From: Caproicibacter sp046707225
Lineage (GTDB): Bacteria > Bacillota > Clostridia > Oscillospirales > Acutalibacteraceae
DNA: 64,000 nt
Direction: 5' to 3'
Assembly (NCBI RefSeq): GCF_046707225.1
Contig: NZ_JBJKOP010000048.1
Span: 3,920 to 67,919 of the forward strand
Numbering within the stretch: position 1 is the stretch's first letter; every line of letters begins with the position of its first letter. The position numbers and the translations under genes are program-made. The notes beneath the pieces are model-generated. The model had not been told where the DNA came from. It searched no databases and worked only from the letters and a program-made list of their open reading frames with translations. Of this stretch, positions 24,543-34,700 are shown piece by piece.

Positions 24543-25334
24543 TTATCGGAATCCGGCGATGATCACCCCGATACCGACCACCACGGCAATCAGACCGAGC
24601 CCGACCGCCGTCAAGCGGGATTTCTGCAGAACTTTTTCCGCCTGTTCCTCCGATTTGTAAGTGACCAGAGAACGCCTCTCGCCGGAGGACGCCGCGATAT
24701 GGTACCGCCTCGCGTGCCGGTACAGTTCCCCGGCGATGTTCAAAGGCTGGTTCACATGGTAAAAATACTCCAGAACATGGTATCCGGCAATATCGGAACC
24801 AAGCCTCGGAAAAAATCGCCGGCAGCTTTTCAGGTGCCTGTCCATCCATTTGGAATTTTTCTCCTCATAGCTGTCGCAGGCGGAAAGCAGCTCCGCCCGG
24901 TCGCCGAAGCTTTCCAGATCCACATAGATCTTTTCATCCGACGTGGAATCCATAATATAAAAATCATCCGGGCCCGATTCCCGGTACTCTTCGGTCTGCT
25001 CCAGATTGGCAGCGGACCGGAGTCCCCGCCTCTGCCCGCCGCTTTTTTCACGGCACGAATACGAAACGGTTTGATAGCAGGCCGCCGGGCGTTCGGTCAC
25101 GGGGGCAACGGCCGGGCGGTCCGTTCTGGCGAGGCCGTAAAGCTCCACGGGAAGCCTTGCGCCCGGATCCTCTTTCAGCTTCCGGTTCAGCGCTGCGACG
25201 GCTTCTTCGATCGGAACCGGGCGGACCGGCTCCGCCGGCGGCGCCGAAGCCGCCTTGCGCTCCGCCTTTTTCATCATAAAAACCGCGCCGGCGATTCCGG
25301 CAAGGATCACCAGGATTCCAATGGCAGTCTGCAT
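24543..25334 (-). CDS. Membrane protein resembling the GIDE domain family
   Basis: About 263 residues with one span at each end (about 3-20 and 240-260). The middle holds a beta-rich region, DFYIMDSTSDEKIYVDLE, then GYHVLEYFYHVNQPLNIAGELYRH and SLVTYKSEEQAEKVLQKSR immediately before the last span. This order (small beta domain, 'G..l.v.Gel' strand, 'S.e....l....' helix, final span) resembles the GIDE domain of MUL1-type proteins and its bacterial relatives; no RING finger is present. The similarity was judged by eye. Start at ATG 25334, with a G-run 7 bases upstream. It lies 86 bases downstream of spoIIE. Confidence 0.5.
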   Translation of the reverse strand: MQTAIGILVILAGIAGAVFMMKKAERKAASAPPAEPVRPVPIEEAVAALNRKLKEDPGARLPVELYGLARTDRPAVAPVTERPAACYQTVSYSCREKSGGQRRGLRSAANLEQTEEYRESGPDDFYIMDSTSDEKIYVDLESFGDRAELLSACDSYEEKNSKWMDRHLKSCRRFFPRLGSDIAGYHVLEYFYHVNQPLNIAGELYRHARRYHIAASSGERRSLVTYKSEEQAEKVLQKSRLTAVGLGLIAVVVGIGVIIAGFR

Positions 25335-25420
25335 CTCGTTTCCCCCCGACTGTTTTTCTCCATTGGATATTTTAGCATGTTTCGCAGTCTGATTCAATGG
25401 AAAACGGGCCGGTTTCAGAT

Positions 25421-27745
25421 TTACTCCAGTTTTGTCAGCATCTGAACCACGACGGTGATATCGTCGTCATGCCCGTCCCTGCGGTTCGATATCGCACGAG
25501 AGACGATCGTTTCGGCAAGCTCCTGCGGCAGACGGCCGTTCCACTTCTCCGCCTCTTCACAGATCCATTCCGCGCCGGAGGAAAGCGCCCCGTCGGTCAT
25601 CAGAATCAGAAGATCCCCGTCCGCAAGCGTTTCGGAGGATTTTGCAAACCGCGTTTCGTTCAGGATGCCGATCGGCAGGCTGGGGGTGTCGATCACCGCC
25701 GCGTGCCCGTTCCGCCGCAGAATCGCGGACGGCGCTCCGGCTTTGAACAGCTCGGCACGGCCATTGAACAGATCCACCGCGGCAATGTCCATAGTGGCGA
25801 GCGATTCGTCACCTGATTTCACCAGAAGGGCCGAGTTCACAATTTTCAGCGCGGCGTCGAATCCGATTCCCGCTTTGATCAGACGCGTCATAATACCGCA
25901 GGCCATCGCTCCGTCCACTGCGGCCCTGCCTCCCGTCCCCATTCCGTCGCTCAGGACGGCGATCTGACGGCCGTTGCCGTCGGAGAACATTTCCCAGCTG
26001 TCGCCGCAGAGTTTGCCGTTTCCGCAAACATGCTGGGCGCATCCGGACTTGATGCGAAAGACAGGCATTTCCGTCATCTGAATCCGGCATTTTCCGCCCG
26101 CCGTGGTGACGCACGGCGGCTGGAACGTGCGGGAACAGGCGCGGGAAATCTCCTCGGTCAGCTCGGCCTTGCTCAGCCGCGCGCAGTCCACCGGACCCGA
26201 TACGATTTCAACCGACATGCGCCCGAACCGGTCCGTTCTGCAGCTGACGTCGAACGACTGAATCCCGGCGAGACGCAGCGTTTCCTCCACCTTTTGCGCC
26301 GCCGCGTAGTCAAAAAGGTCGTACAGCTCCAGTTCGGAAGCCATCTCCTCCAGCATGCTGCTCGTCGTTTCAAACTGAACCGCGACGACGTCCCGCACCT
26401 GCTGCGCGCGGCCCTCCGCGGCGGCGCGGACCACATATTCACCGTAGTTGCGGTTCACGGCGTCCGCAAGCAGATTCAGGCGGCCGCAGTGCGAAGCGAA
26501 CGGCTGGCTGAAATCCTCGCGCTGAATCTGGCCCTTTTCCTTCAGCTTTCCCGAAAGATCGTTAAACGCGTTCATGCTGTCGGTGAAATTCCGGTCCCAG
26601 CAATAAGCGTTCAGTCCGCAGGTGCGGCAGACCTCGTCCGCGGCCTTGTGGTAAACGCTGCTGATGTCCGGAGAGCAGACGACCTGCAGCTTTTTGGAGA
26701 CCTCCTCGACGGATTCCGAGACGCTGCCCAGCGCCTTCGCGGCGAAATCCAGCTTCATGATCACCGAACGGCGCAGACCCTCCGCACGGGACGAATCGTC
26801 GCCTCGCGAGAAAATTCCGACAAGGCCGCTGCCGGTTTTGGCCGGAAGCAGCATATATATGACGGTCGCCGCCATCACCTCGTAAAGGCCGCTCACCACC
26901 GCCGCCTGATTCCCGACCTGAAGGGAAGCGACGGTATTTGCCGCCACAAACGCGCAGGCGGACGCAAGCCGGCCCACCGGCGAGAACAGCCCGGCCATCA
27001 GGCCGCCCAGAGCGTAAGCGCCGGAAAGATAATTCAGGCCCGCCGTGGAAAGGCTGAACGCGATCCCGGCCGCAACGCCGGAAACGCTTCCGCCGCTGAC
27101 CCCGCCGTACCGCGCGGCAAACAGAATCGCCAGCACCGCGAGGACCCGGCCCGCCGATACTCCCCCAACGGATAAGCCGGACAGGGAGAGGATCAGAAGC
27201 CCCGCCGAAAACGCGGCGCACGTGGTCTCCTGCGCGCTCCATTCACCGGGGCTGCGGCCCGACTCCCAGACGGAGACCGTCCGGCGGAAGAAATAGGCCG
27301 CCGCGCCCGCCAGCATGGCTTCCGCCACGTACATGGCGGTCGTCGCGGTCCCGGAACCATTGACCAGCGCCACGCTCATCCCGGTTGCCAGCACCGGCAG
27401 AAACGCAACCGCCGGCGCGAACGCGGGATGCGAGCGAAGACGCACAAGATCGTTCAGGGTCCAGCGAATCGCCGCGGCAGCCAGCAGCGCGGCCAGATAG
27501 TGAACCGGGACCGTAACGGCCGAGGGAAGAAGATACCCCGCGGCACTGCCAAGAATCGCGCTCCACAGGACCGAATAGGGCATCGCCGCCGCCGCCGCAA
27601 CGCCGAACGGCGCGTACTGCCCGAAAACGGTTCCCCGCGCGAAAAGCATTCCCGCCGTAAAAGCCGTAAGATGCCGCGCGGCCGTCCTTGCCGGGACAGC
27701 AGCCGCCGCGGAAAGTCGGATACGCCGGATGTTTTCCTTTGCCAT
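25421..27745 (-). CDS. spoIIE: Stage II sporulation protein E (SpoIIE phosphatase)
   Basis: 774 residues. The N-terminal half has about ten hydrophobic segments; a central Cys-containing region (EVCRTCGLNAYCWDRNF) precedes the C-terminal PP2C phosphatase, with AVLSDGMGTGGRAAVDGAMACG, MDIAAVDLFNGRAELFKAG and LLILMTDGALSSG. SpoIIE dephosphorylates SpoIIAA to release sigma-F in the forespore and takes part in polar division. Start set at ATG 27745; the frame is open 47 codons further but runs through the promoter. Its promoter (27803-27835) has the unusual 21-base spacing known for spoIIE. Confidence 0.95.
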   Translation of the reverse strand: MAKENIRRIRLSAAAAVPARTAARHLTAFTAGMLFARGTVFGQYAPFGVAAAAAMPYSVLWSAILGSAAGYLLPSAVTVPVHYLAALLAAAAIRWTLNDLVRLRSHPAFAPAVAFLPVLATGMSVALVNGSGTATTAMYVAEAMLAGAAAYFFRRTVSVWESGRSPGEWSAQETTCAAFSAGLLILSLSGLSVGGVSAGRVLAVLAILFAARYGGVSGGSVSGVAAGIAFSLSTAGLNYLSGAYALGGLMAGLFSPVGRLASACAFVAANTVASLQVGNQAAVVSGLYEVMAATVIYMLLPAKTGSGLVGIFSRGDDSSRAEGLRRSVIMKLDFAAKALGSVSESVEEVSKKLQVVCSPDISSVYHKAADEVCRTCGLNAYCWDRNFTDSMNAFNDLSGKLKEKGQIQREDFSQPFASHCGRLNLLADAVNRNYGEYVVRAAAEGRAQQVRDVVAVQFETTSSMLEEMASELELYDLFDYAAAQKVEETLRLAGIQSFDVSCRTDRFGRMSVEIVSGPVDCARLSKAELTEEISRACSRTFQPPCVTTAGGKCRIQMTEMPVFRIKSGCAQHVCGNGKLCGDSWEMFSDGNGRQIAVLSDGMGTGGRAAVDGAMACGIMTRLIKAGIGFDAALKIVNSALLVKSGDESLATMDIAAVDLFNGRAELFKAGAPSAILRRNGHAAVIDTPSLPIGILNETRFAKSSETLADGDLLILMTDGALSSGAEWICEEAEKWNGRLPQELAETIVSRAISNRRDGHDDDITVVVQMLTKLE

Positions 27746-27802
27746 GGATCTATCACCGCCATTGTTTATTGGAACAACTTGTCCCCAAATTGACCTAAGT
27801 CT

Positions 27803-27835
27803 ATTATACGATTTGTATTTAGACCATATTGTCAT
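27803..27835 (-). promoter_or_regulatory. spoIIE promoter with 21-base spacer
   Basis: On the minus strand ATGACA (27835-27830), 21 bases, TATAAT (27808-27803). Spo0A-activated SigA promoters such as spoIIE and spoIIG of B. subtilis have such long spacers. The opposite strand reads TTGTCATA at the -35, a partial 0A box (TTGTCGAA). Confidence 0.7.
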
Positions 27836-27901
27836 AACATGGCGTAAAATAATGGCGAAAAGAATCGGATAAAACCAAATTATCATTTATTAGGATTTAT
27901 C

Positions 27902-27930
27902 TGGCAACCGGAGGGAAACTGTGTTAGAAT
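27902..27930 (+). promoter_or_regulatory. SigA promoter of the aminotransferase gene
   Basis: TGGCAA, 17 bases, TAGAAT (27925-27930), about 30 bases before the ATG. Confidence 0.65.
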
Positions 27931-27966
27931 AAGGAATAAAATATTCAGTAGGAAAGGTCGATCATT

Positions 27967-29157
27967 ATGGAATACCAATTTTCCAGGCGCGTGTTGGAAC
28001 TTAAGCCTTCTGCAATCCGGGAAATCTTTAAGTATGCCGCCGATCCGCAGGTCATTTCACTCTCCGCCGGGAATCCCGCTCCGGAAGCGTTCCCGGTTCA
28101 TGAAATCGCGGAAATTTCAGCGGAAATTCTGGCTCAGCGCCCGATCGACGCTCTTCAGTACGGCACGACGGAGGGCTACACGCCCCTGCGCAGGCATCTT
28201 GCCGCCTATTTGAAAGAAACGTCCGGAATCGGTTCGGACGGCGACGACCTGATCATTACAAGCGGCGCGCAGCAGATCATGGATCTGTTTACAAAATCCG
28301 TCGTCGACGAAGAGGACACCATTGTGTGCGAAGCCCCGAGCTTCCTCGGCGCGCTGAACACCTACCGTTCCTACCGGGCGAAACTGCGCGGCGTGCCGAT
28401 GGAATCGGACGGAATCAGCCTGGAAGGCCTGGAACAGGCATTAAAGGAGGAAAAGCGGGCAAAATTCATCTACACCATCCCGAACTTTCAGAATCCGACC
28501 GGCGCGACCATGAGCCTTGCAAAGCGGCACGGAATGTATGAGCTCGCAAAGAAATACGGCTTGATGATCCTGGAGGATAACCCTTACGGCGATCTGCGTT
28601 TTCAGGGGGAGGATCTTCCGTCCATCAAGTCTTTCGACACGGAGGGCATCGTCCTCTACTCCGGCACTTTTTCCAAGGTCGTTGCGCCCGGCATCCGCGT
28701 TGGGTACGCGGTCGGTCCGAAACCGGTTCTTCAGAAAATGATCGTATGCAAGCAGGGCGAGGACGTGCACACCAACATTTGGGGCCAGATGCTCTGCGAC
28801 GAGCTGATGACAAAATACGATTTTGGCGCGCACCTTGCCCGTCTGCGCGAGGTATACCGCAAAAAATCGAAGGTCGCCGTCGATGCGATGAATCGATGGC
28901 TTCTGCCGAAAATCACCTATCTGCCGATCGAGGGCGGCCTGTTTTTCTGGTGCACCCTGCCGGACGGAATCGATATGCTCGAATTTGTCAAACGCGCGAT
29001 TGACCACAAGGTCTGCGTCGTGCCCGGCAACGCCTTTCTGACCGACGAATCAAAGCCCTGCCAATCGTTTCGCATCAATTACACCACGCCGACCGACGAA
29101 AACCTCGTGCGCGGCATTCAGCTTTTAGGGGAAGTCGCAAGCGACATGATCCCGTAA
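27967..29157 (+). CDS. PLP-dependent aminotransferase, class I/II
   Basis: 396 residues of fold-type I. ISLSAGNPAPEAFP at the N-terminus, ALQYGTTEGYTPLRRHLA, the TIPNFQNPTGATMS substrate loop, LEDNPYGDLRF and the Schiff-base Lys237 in YSGTFSKVVAPGIRVGY are all present. This subgroup includes 2-aminoadipate and aromatic aminotransferases (LysN-like, the catalytic part of MocR regulators); there is no DNA-binding domain here. GTAGGAAAGG lies a few bases upstream of the ATG. It is followed by trpS after 28 bases, so the two are probably cotranscribed. Confidence 0.92.
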   Translation: MEYQFSRRVLELKPSAIREIFKYAADPQVISLSAGNPAPEAFPVHEIAEISAEILAQRPIDALQYGTTEGYTPLRRHLAAYLKETSGIGSDGDDLIITSGAQQIMDLFTKSVVDEEDTIVCEAPSFLGALNTYRSYRAKLRGVPMESDGISLEGLEQALKEEKRAKFIYTIPNFQNPTGATMSLAKRHGMYELAKKYGLMILEDNPYGDLRFQGEDLPSIKSFDTEGIVLYSGTFSKVVAPGIRVGYAVGPKPVLQKMIVCKQGEDVHTNIWGQMLCDELMTKYDFGAHLARLREVYRKKSKVAVDAMNRWLLPKITYLPIEGGLFFWCTLPDGIDMLEFVKRAIDHKVCVVPGNAFLTDESKPCQSFRINYTTPTDENLVRGIQLLGEVASDMIP

Positions 29158-29185
29158 AAGCGTCAATATGGAGGCATCAGTTTTA

Positions 29186-30196
29186 ATGAAACCGGAAAAA
29201 AACGAAAACACCAAAAAGGTCATCTTCAGCGCGATTCAGCCGAGCGGCACCATCACACTCGGCAATTATCTCGGCGCGCTGAAAAACTGGATTGAGCTGC
29301 AGGACGAATACGAATGCATCTATGCGCTCGCGGATCTGCACACCATTACGGTGCGGCAGGAGCCCGCAAAATTCCGCCGCAATACGCTTGAAGCGTACGC
29401 ACTGCTGCTCGCCTGCGGCATCGACCCGCAGAAAAGCCCGTTTTTCATTCAGAGCCAGGTACCGGAGCACGCCCAGCTCGCGTGGGTTCTGAACTGCTAC
29501 ACGCAGTTCGGCGAGCTGCAGCGCATGACGCAGTTTAAGGATAAATCCCAGAAGCACCCCGACAACATCAACGCCGGTCTGTTCACCTACCCAAGCCTGA
29601 TGGCGGCAGACATTCTGCTTTATCAGGCCGACCTAGTCCCGGTCGGCGTGGACCAGAAGCAGCACATCGAGCTGACCCGCAACATCGCCGACCGCTTCAA
29701 CGGTCTGTACGGCCAGACGTTCAAGCTGCCGGAGGGGTATATTCCGGAAACGGGCGCAAAAATCATGTCTTTGCAGGACCCCGCCCGTAAGATGAGTAAA
29801 TCCGATGAGAACGTGAACGCCTCCATCGCGGTTCTGGACCGCCCGGAGGATATCATGCGCAAATTCAAGCGCGCCGTGACGGACAGCGAAGCCTGCGTGC
29901 GCCGCGCCCCGGGCAAAGACGGGGTCAACAATCTGATGGGCATCTATTCCTGCGTGACGGGACGCACCGACGGGGAAATCGAAGCGGAGTTTGCCGGAAA
30001 GGGTTACGGCGACTTTAAGACGGCGGTCGGCGAGGCGGTCGCGGAGCATCTTCGCCCCATCCGTGAGAAGTTCGACGACTATATGAAGAATAAAGACTAT
30101 CTGGAACAATGTTACGCCGAAGGCGGGCGGAAAGCGGAGGTTATCGCCCGCAAAACGCTGCGCAAGGTCATGAAAAAGGTTGGTTTTCTGCAGTAG
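29186..30196 (+). CDS. trpS: Tryptophanyl-tRNA synthetase
   Basis: 336 residues. The class I motifs are SGTITLGNYLGAL (TLGN in place of HIGH) and RKMSKSDEN (KMSKS); DLVPVGVDQKQHIELTR is the conserved tryptophan-adenylate region. It charges tRNA-Trp. Start chosen at ATG 29186, with GGAGG 10 bases upstream; an in-frame ATG at 29168 overlaps that site. No T-box leader is present. Transcription probably ends in the hairpin of the inverted-repeat element just downstream. Confidence 0.96.
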   Translation: MKPEKNENTKKVIFSAIQPSGTITLGNYLGALKNWIELQDEYECIYALADLHTITVRQEPAKFRRNTLEAYALLLACGIDPQKSPFFIQSQVPEHAQLAWVLNCYTQFGELQRMTQFKDKSQKHPDNINAGLFTYPSLMAADILLYQADLVPVGVDQKQHIELTRNIADRFNGLYGQTFKLPEGYIPETGAKIMSLQDPARKMSKSDENVNASIAVLDRPEDIMRKFKRAVTDSEACVRRAPGKDGVNNLMGIYSCVTGRTDGEIEAEFAGKGYGDFKTAVGEAVAEHLRPIREKFDDYMKNKDYLEQCYAEGGRKAEVIARKTLRKVMKKVGFLQ

Positions 30197-30219
30197 AACG
30201 CTCTGATTTGGGTGGAACA

Positions 30220-30367
30220 GGGGTTGTTGCAAAATAGCCCTATTCAGGACTTATGTAAAAAAATGCGTCTTGATCCGGCCTATAAAAGCCGTTTCAAGAC
30301 GCATTCTCTTGTTTTTAAGGCTGTTACTTTGCGAAATTGCTCTCACTAATTCATTTTGCAACAGCCC
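30220..30367. repeat. Small inverted-repeat (MITE-like) element
   Basis: Ends GGGTTGTTGCAAAAT (30221-30235) and ATTTTGCAACAGCCC (30353-30367) are inverted repeats with one mismatch. Inside, AATGCGTCTTGA (30262-30273) pairs perfectly with TCAAGACGCATT (30294-30305), forming a hairpin. There is no coding capacity. The same terminus, GGGGCTGTTGCAAAA, occurs at 63877 and is also followed by a strong hairpin. It looks like a non-autonomous insertion element; the hairpin may double as the trpS terminator. No clear target duplication was seen. Confidence 0.65.
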
Positions 30368-30368
30368 T

Positions 30369-30545
30369 TTATGGTTTGTTTTGTTTCAGGCTTCGCGCAT
30401 ATAAAAACTGAAGAATCAGGGAAGCCGTGATCAGAACGGCGCATTCCGTCGACCCCGTTCCCGTAACAGCGTTGTGAATCGCGGCCGCGACCGCGGCCGC
30501 CGAAAAAGCCCACGCAAGAATCATAATGGCTCTATTTCTTTGCAT
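30369..30545 (-). CDS. 58-residue membrane protein downstream of alr
   Basis: Begins at ATG 30545 with GAGGGG 6 bases upstream and has two hydrophobic helices (AIMILAWAFSAAAVAAAIHNA and CAVLITASLILQFLYA) and a basic tail. The frame is open further upstream, but that part overlaps alr and has no start site. No family recognised. The stop codon lies just outside the right end of the inverted-repeat element. Likely last gene of the purL-alr transcript. Confidence 0.55.
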   Translation of the reverse strand: MQRNRAIMILAWAFSAAAVAAAIHNAVTGTGSTECAVLITASLILQFLYARSLKQNKP

Positions 30546-30576
30546 TCCGTTCCCCTCTCCCCTGTTAAGCCGTGCT

Positions 30577-31764
30577 TTAGCGCCTGAGATAATCAAGGCT
30601 GCCAATCGTCTCACAGTTTCGCAGAAAAACACGCGGAACCCGCTTGGACACACCGCAAACCAGTTCATAGTTAATTGTTCCAACCTGAGAAGCCAACTCA
30701 TCCACCGGAAGGGCGGCGCCGTCCGTGCCGAATACCGTAACCGTGTCCCCCGCCTTCACATCCGGAATTTTTGTTACGTCCAGCATCAGCTGATCCATGC
30801 AGACCCTGCCGATGATCATTGCCCTCTGCCCACGCACCAGCAGCTCCGCGGACTGAAACAGACTTCTCGGGTAACCGTCCGCGTAACCAATCGGTACCGT
30901 GGCCACCTTCATCTCTTCCTGAGAGATAAATTTGCGTCCGTAGCTCACCGAGGTCTGGGCGGGGACCGTCTTGACAAGCGCTACAACACTTTTCAGCTGC
31001 ATGACGGGAATCAGCGGCGCGGGATTTCGGATGCAGCCGGACGGCATCAGGCCGTAGAGGATGATGCCGGGGCGCGCCATGTCCATCTGCATCTCCGGAT
31101 AATCGAAGATCGCCGCGGAATTGGCGCAGTGACGAATCCGGAATGATATGCCGCGCCGATTCAGCTTTTCGATTGCATCGCGGAAATTGTGAGCCTGCAT
31201 TCGGGTATAGTCACGTCCGTTCTCGCCCTCGTCCGCCACCGCGAAATGCGTGAAAACTCCCTCAGGGTCGATTCCGGGCAGCGCGCAGGCGCGTTCGATT
31301 TCGTCCAGCGAACCGCCGTCACGCTCCGGATGCTGATACAAAAATCCGACCCGGCTCATGCCGGTGTCCAGAGAAATATGTACCTTTACGGAGGCCCCGG
31401 CCTTCACGGCCCGCTCGCTCAGCGCAGCCGCGTACTCGCCGCCGACCATCGCCTGCGAAATATTCAGCCGGGCAAGCTCCGCCGCCATTTCGGGCGGCGT
31501 GTAACCCAGAATCAGAATCGGCAGCTTGATGCCCGCCCTGCGCAGCTGCCTCGCCTCTTCAAAATTGGAAACCGCGAACCAGTCCGCGCCCAGCTTTTCA
31601 TATTCCGCCGCAAGGCGCTCAGCGCCGTGGCCGTAGGCGTCCGCCTTAACCACACAGCAAACCTTTGTTTCAGCGCGCAGCCTCTTTTTAATCTCCCGGT
31701 AATTGTGTTCCACGGCGTCCAGGCTGATTTCAGCCCACGTCCGCTTCAAAATATTTTCCGTCAC
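30577..31764 (-). CDS. alr: Alanine racemase
   Basis: 395 residues of fold-type III. The PLP lysine is Lys40 in VCCVVKADAYGHGA; RPGIILYGLMP and the C-terminal SYGRKFISQEEMKVATVPIGYADGY contain the second catalytic residue (Tyr in the 'SYG' loop), and VCMDQLMLDVT is also typical. It makes D-alanine for peptidoglycan. Start is GTG 31764 with only a weak G-rich ribosome site, and it begins 34 bases after purL ends, so it probably depends on purL transcription. Some clostridia have a second alr for spores; which role this copy has cannot be told. Confidence 0.94.
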   Translation of the reverse strand: MTENILKRTWAEISLDAVEHNYREIKKRLRAETKVCCVVKADAYGHGAERLAAEYEKLGADWFAVSNFEEARQLRRAGIKLPILILGYTPPEMAAELARLNISQAMVGGEYAAALSERAVKAGASVKVHISLDTGMSRVGFLYQHPERDGGSLDEIERACALPGIDPEGVFTHFAVADEGENGRDYTRMQAHNFRDAIEKLNRRGISFRIRHCANSAAIFDYPEMQMDMARPGIILYGLMPSGCIRNPAPLIPVMQLKSVVALVKTVPAQTSVSYGRKFISQEEMKVATVPIGYADGYPRSLFQSAELLVRGQRAMIIGRVCMDQLMLDVTKIPDVKAGDTVTVFGTDGAALPVDELASQVGTINYELVCGVSKRVPRVFLRNCETIGSLDYLRR

Positions 31765-31798
31765 ACCGACCGCCAGCTTTCAGACTACTCATACTTGT

Positions 31799-34700
31799 TT
31801 ATTTAAAATAGTTCACGCCGGATTCAAACAGCTTCTGGTCTTTCTTTCCCGGAACGTTTTGGTACAGATTTTCACCCATCCGCTCCGAATGGCTCATTTT
31901 CCCAAGGATTCGCCCGTCAGGGCTGGTGATTCCCTCCACCGCGCAGACAGAGCCGTTCGGGCTCCATTCGGAAGCTCCGCTCGGTACGCCGCCCGGCGTG
32001 CAGTACTGCGTCGCGACCTGTCCGTTTGCGATCAGACCGCTCATCACATCCTCGCCCGCGACAAAGCGGCCTTCCCCATGGGAAATCGGAACGGCGAACA
32101 CGTCGCCCGCGTTCACCCCCGCGAACCATGGGGATTTTACCGAAGCCACACGCGTGTACACCATGCGGGAGATATGCCTTCCGATGCTGTTAAAGGTCAG
32201 GGTCGGCGCATGCTCCGACGGCGCCGTAATTCTGCCGTAGGGAACAAGCCCCAGCTTAATCAGCGCCTGGAACCCGTTGCAGATTCCCAGCATCAGGCCG
32301 TCTCTTTTGGTAAGCATCTGCTCAACCGCTTCCGCGATTCGCGGATTCCGGAACGTCGTCGCAATGAATTTACCCGAACCGTCCGGCTCGTCGCCGCCCG
32401 AGAAGCCCCCCGGAATCATAATGATCTGTGAACGAGAAATCGCCTCCGCCATCCGTTCGATGGTTTCTTCAATATCATTCGGCGTCAGATTTCTCACGAC
32501 CAGAACCTCCGGTACGGCCCCGGCCTTTTCAAACGCGCGGGCGCTGTCGTATTCGCAGTTCGTGCCCGGGAACACCGGAATGAATACGCGGGGCTTCGCC
32601 GTTTTGATCGAAGGCGCCGCCTCGCTGCGTTCCGTGCAGAGCGGAACGTCTCTAATTTTGGTGCCCGGCGCCGCGGCAGGGAATATTTTGTCCAGCGTGC
32701 CGTTCCACGCGCTGATCAGCCGTTCAAGGCTAAGCGCCGTGTCTCCCAGCTCCACCTGAGGCTGCTCTATCGTATGGCCCAGCGTGAGAAACGCCAGATT
32801 CTGAACCGGCGTCTCCTCGTCCAGTTCCACAAGAATCGCGCCGGAAGCCGGGGCAAACAGGCACTGTGGACTCAGGACCGGCGGATTGAAGCGGAAACCG
32901 ATCTTGTTGCCGAAGCACATGCGCGCCACGGCGGCGGCCGCGCCGCCCTCTTTTACGACGGAGGCGGACCGGACTCCGCCCTCCCGAACAAGGTGAACCA
33001 CCGCGGCATAATAAGCCTTCAGCTTCTGCCAGTTTGGCAGAAGCGTCTCCGGGTCCTCCGGGAGCGGAAGCAGCAAAACCTTGGAACCGGCTTTTTGGAA
33101 CGCCGCGGAAACGGTCTTGCTCTTTTTGGTCATCGCCACCGCGAAGCTGACCAAAGTCGGCGGAACGCTGATGGATTCAAACGTACCGCTCATGCTGTCC
33201 TTGCCGCCGATGGACGGAACGCCGAGCCCGATCTGCGCGGAAAGCGCGCCGAGCAGCGCGGCGGTGGGTTTGCCCCAGCTTTTCGGGTCGTTCGTCATCC
33301 GTTCGAAATATTCCTGAAAGGTCAGCCGCGCCGAAAGCGGGTCCGCGCCGAGCGCCGCGAGCCTCGACAGGCTCTCGACCACCGCGTAGGCCGCGCCGTG
33401 AAACGGCGAGAAACGGGAAATTCCCGGGATAAAGCCGTAGCTCATCGCGGTCGCATCGTCGCTGGCGCCGGCGACCGGCAAACCCGCGACCATGCCCTCT
33501 TCCGGGGTCAGCTGGTAGGTGCCCGCGAACGGCATCAGGACCGTCTGGGCGCCGATGCTCGCGTCGAAGCGCTCGGAAAGTCCCTTTTGCCCGCAAACTT
33601 CCAAACGGGAAAGGTTCGTTTCAAACGCCTGCGCCAGCGAAAGCCCCTCAAGGCACTCCGGAACCCTTTCGCGGTAGTTCTGCTTTGGGTCGACGGCCGA
33701 AATCAGGGCATCGGCGTTCTGGGTAACGCCGTTCGTGTTCAGGAAAGATCGGGCAATATCGACAATTTTGTCTCCGCGCCACGTCATGCGGAGCCTCGGC
33801 TCTTCTTTCACGACGGCCACAACGGTCGCGACGAGATTTTCCCGCGCCGCGGCTGCGACAAAGGCTTCCGTGTCGCCGGGGGCCAGCACCACCGCCATGC
33901 GCTCCTGCGATTCCGAAATGGCAAGCTCCGTTCCGTCGAGTCCCTCGTATTTTTTCGGAACCTTGTCAAGATCGATGCTCAGGCCGTCCGCCAGTTCGCC
34001 GATCGCGACACTGACGCCGCCCGCGCCGAAATCGTTGCAACGCTTGATCATTTTGGCGACCTTCGGGTCGCGGAACAGACGCTGGATCTTGCGCTCTGTG
34101 GGCGGGTTGCCCTTCTGAACCTCCGCGCTGCACACCTCGATGGACTGCTGCGTGTGCGCCTTGGAGGAGCCGGTCGCCCCGCCGCAGCCGTCGCGTCCTG
34201 TCGCCCCGCCCAACAGAACGATCACGTCCCCGGGCGCCGGAACACCGCGCATTACGTTTTCTTTGGGGGACGCGCCGATCACCGCGCCGATTTCCATGCG
34301 CTTCGCAACATAGCCGGGGTCGTAAAGCTCCGTGACCTGCCCCGTGGCAAGGCCGATCTGATTCCCGTAGGAGCTGTATCCCTGCGCCGCGCCGGTCGTG
34401 ATCTTGCGCGTCGGCAGTTTGCCCTTTCTGGTCTTTTCAAACGGCACGCGCGGATCGCCGGAGCCGGTGACGCGCATCGCCTGATAGACGTACGCCCTGC
34501 CGGAAAGCGGGTCGCGGATCGCGCCGCCCAGGCAGGTCGCCGCGCCGCCGAACGGTTCGATCTCCGTCGGATGGTTGTGGGTTTCGTTTTTAAACTGCAC
34601 CAGCCATGTCTGAACCTTTCCGTCCACCGTAACCGGTACTTCAATCGAACAGGCGTTGATCTCTTCGCTTACGTCAAGGTCGGGGATCAGGCCGCGCTTT

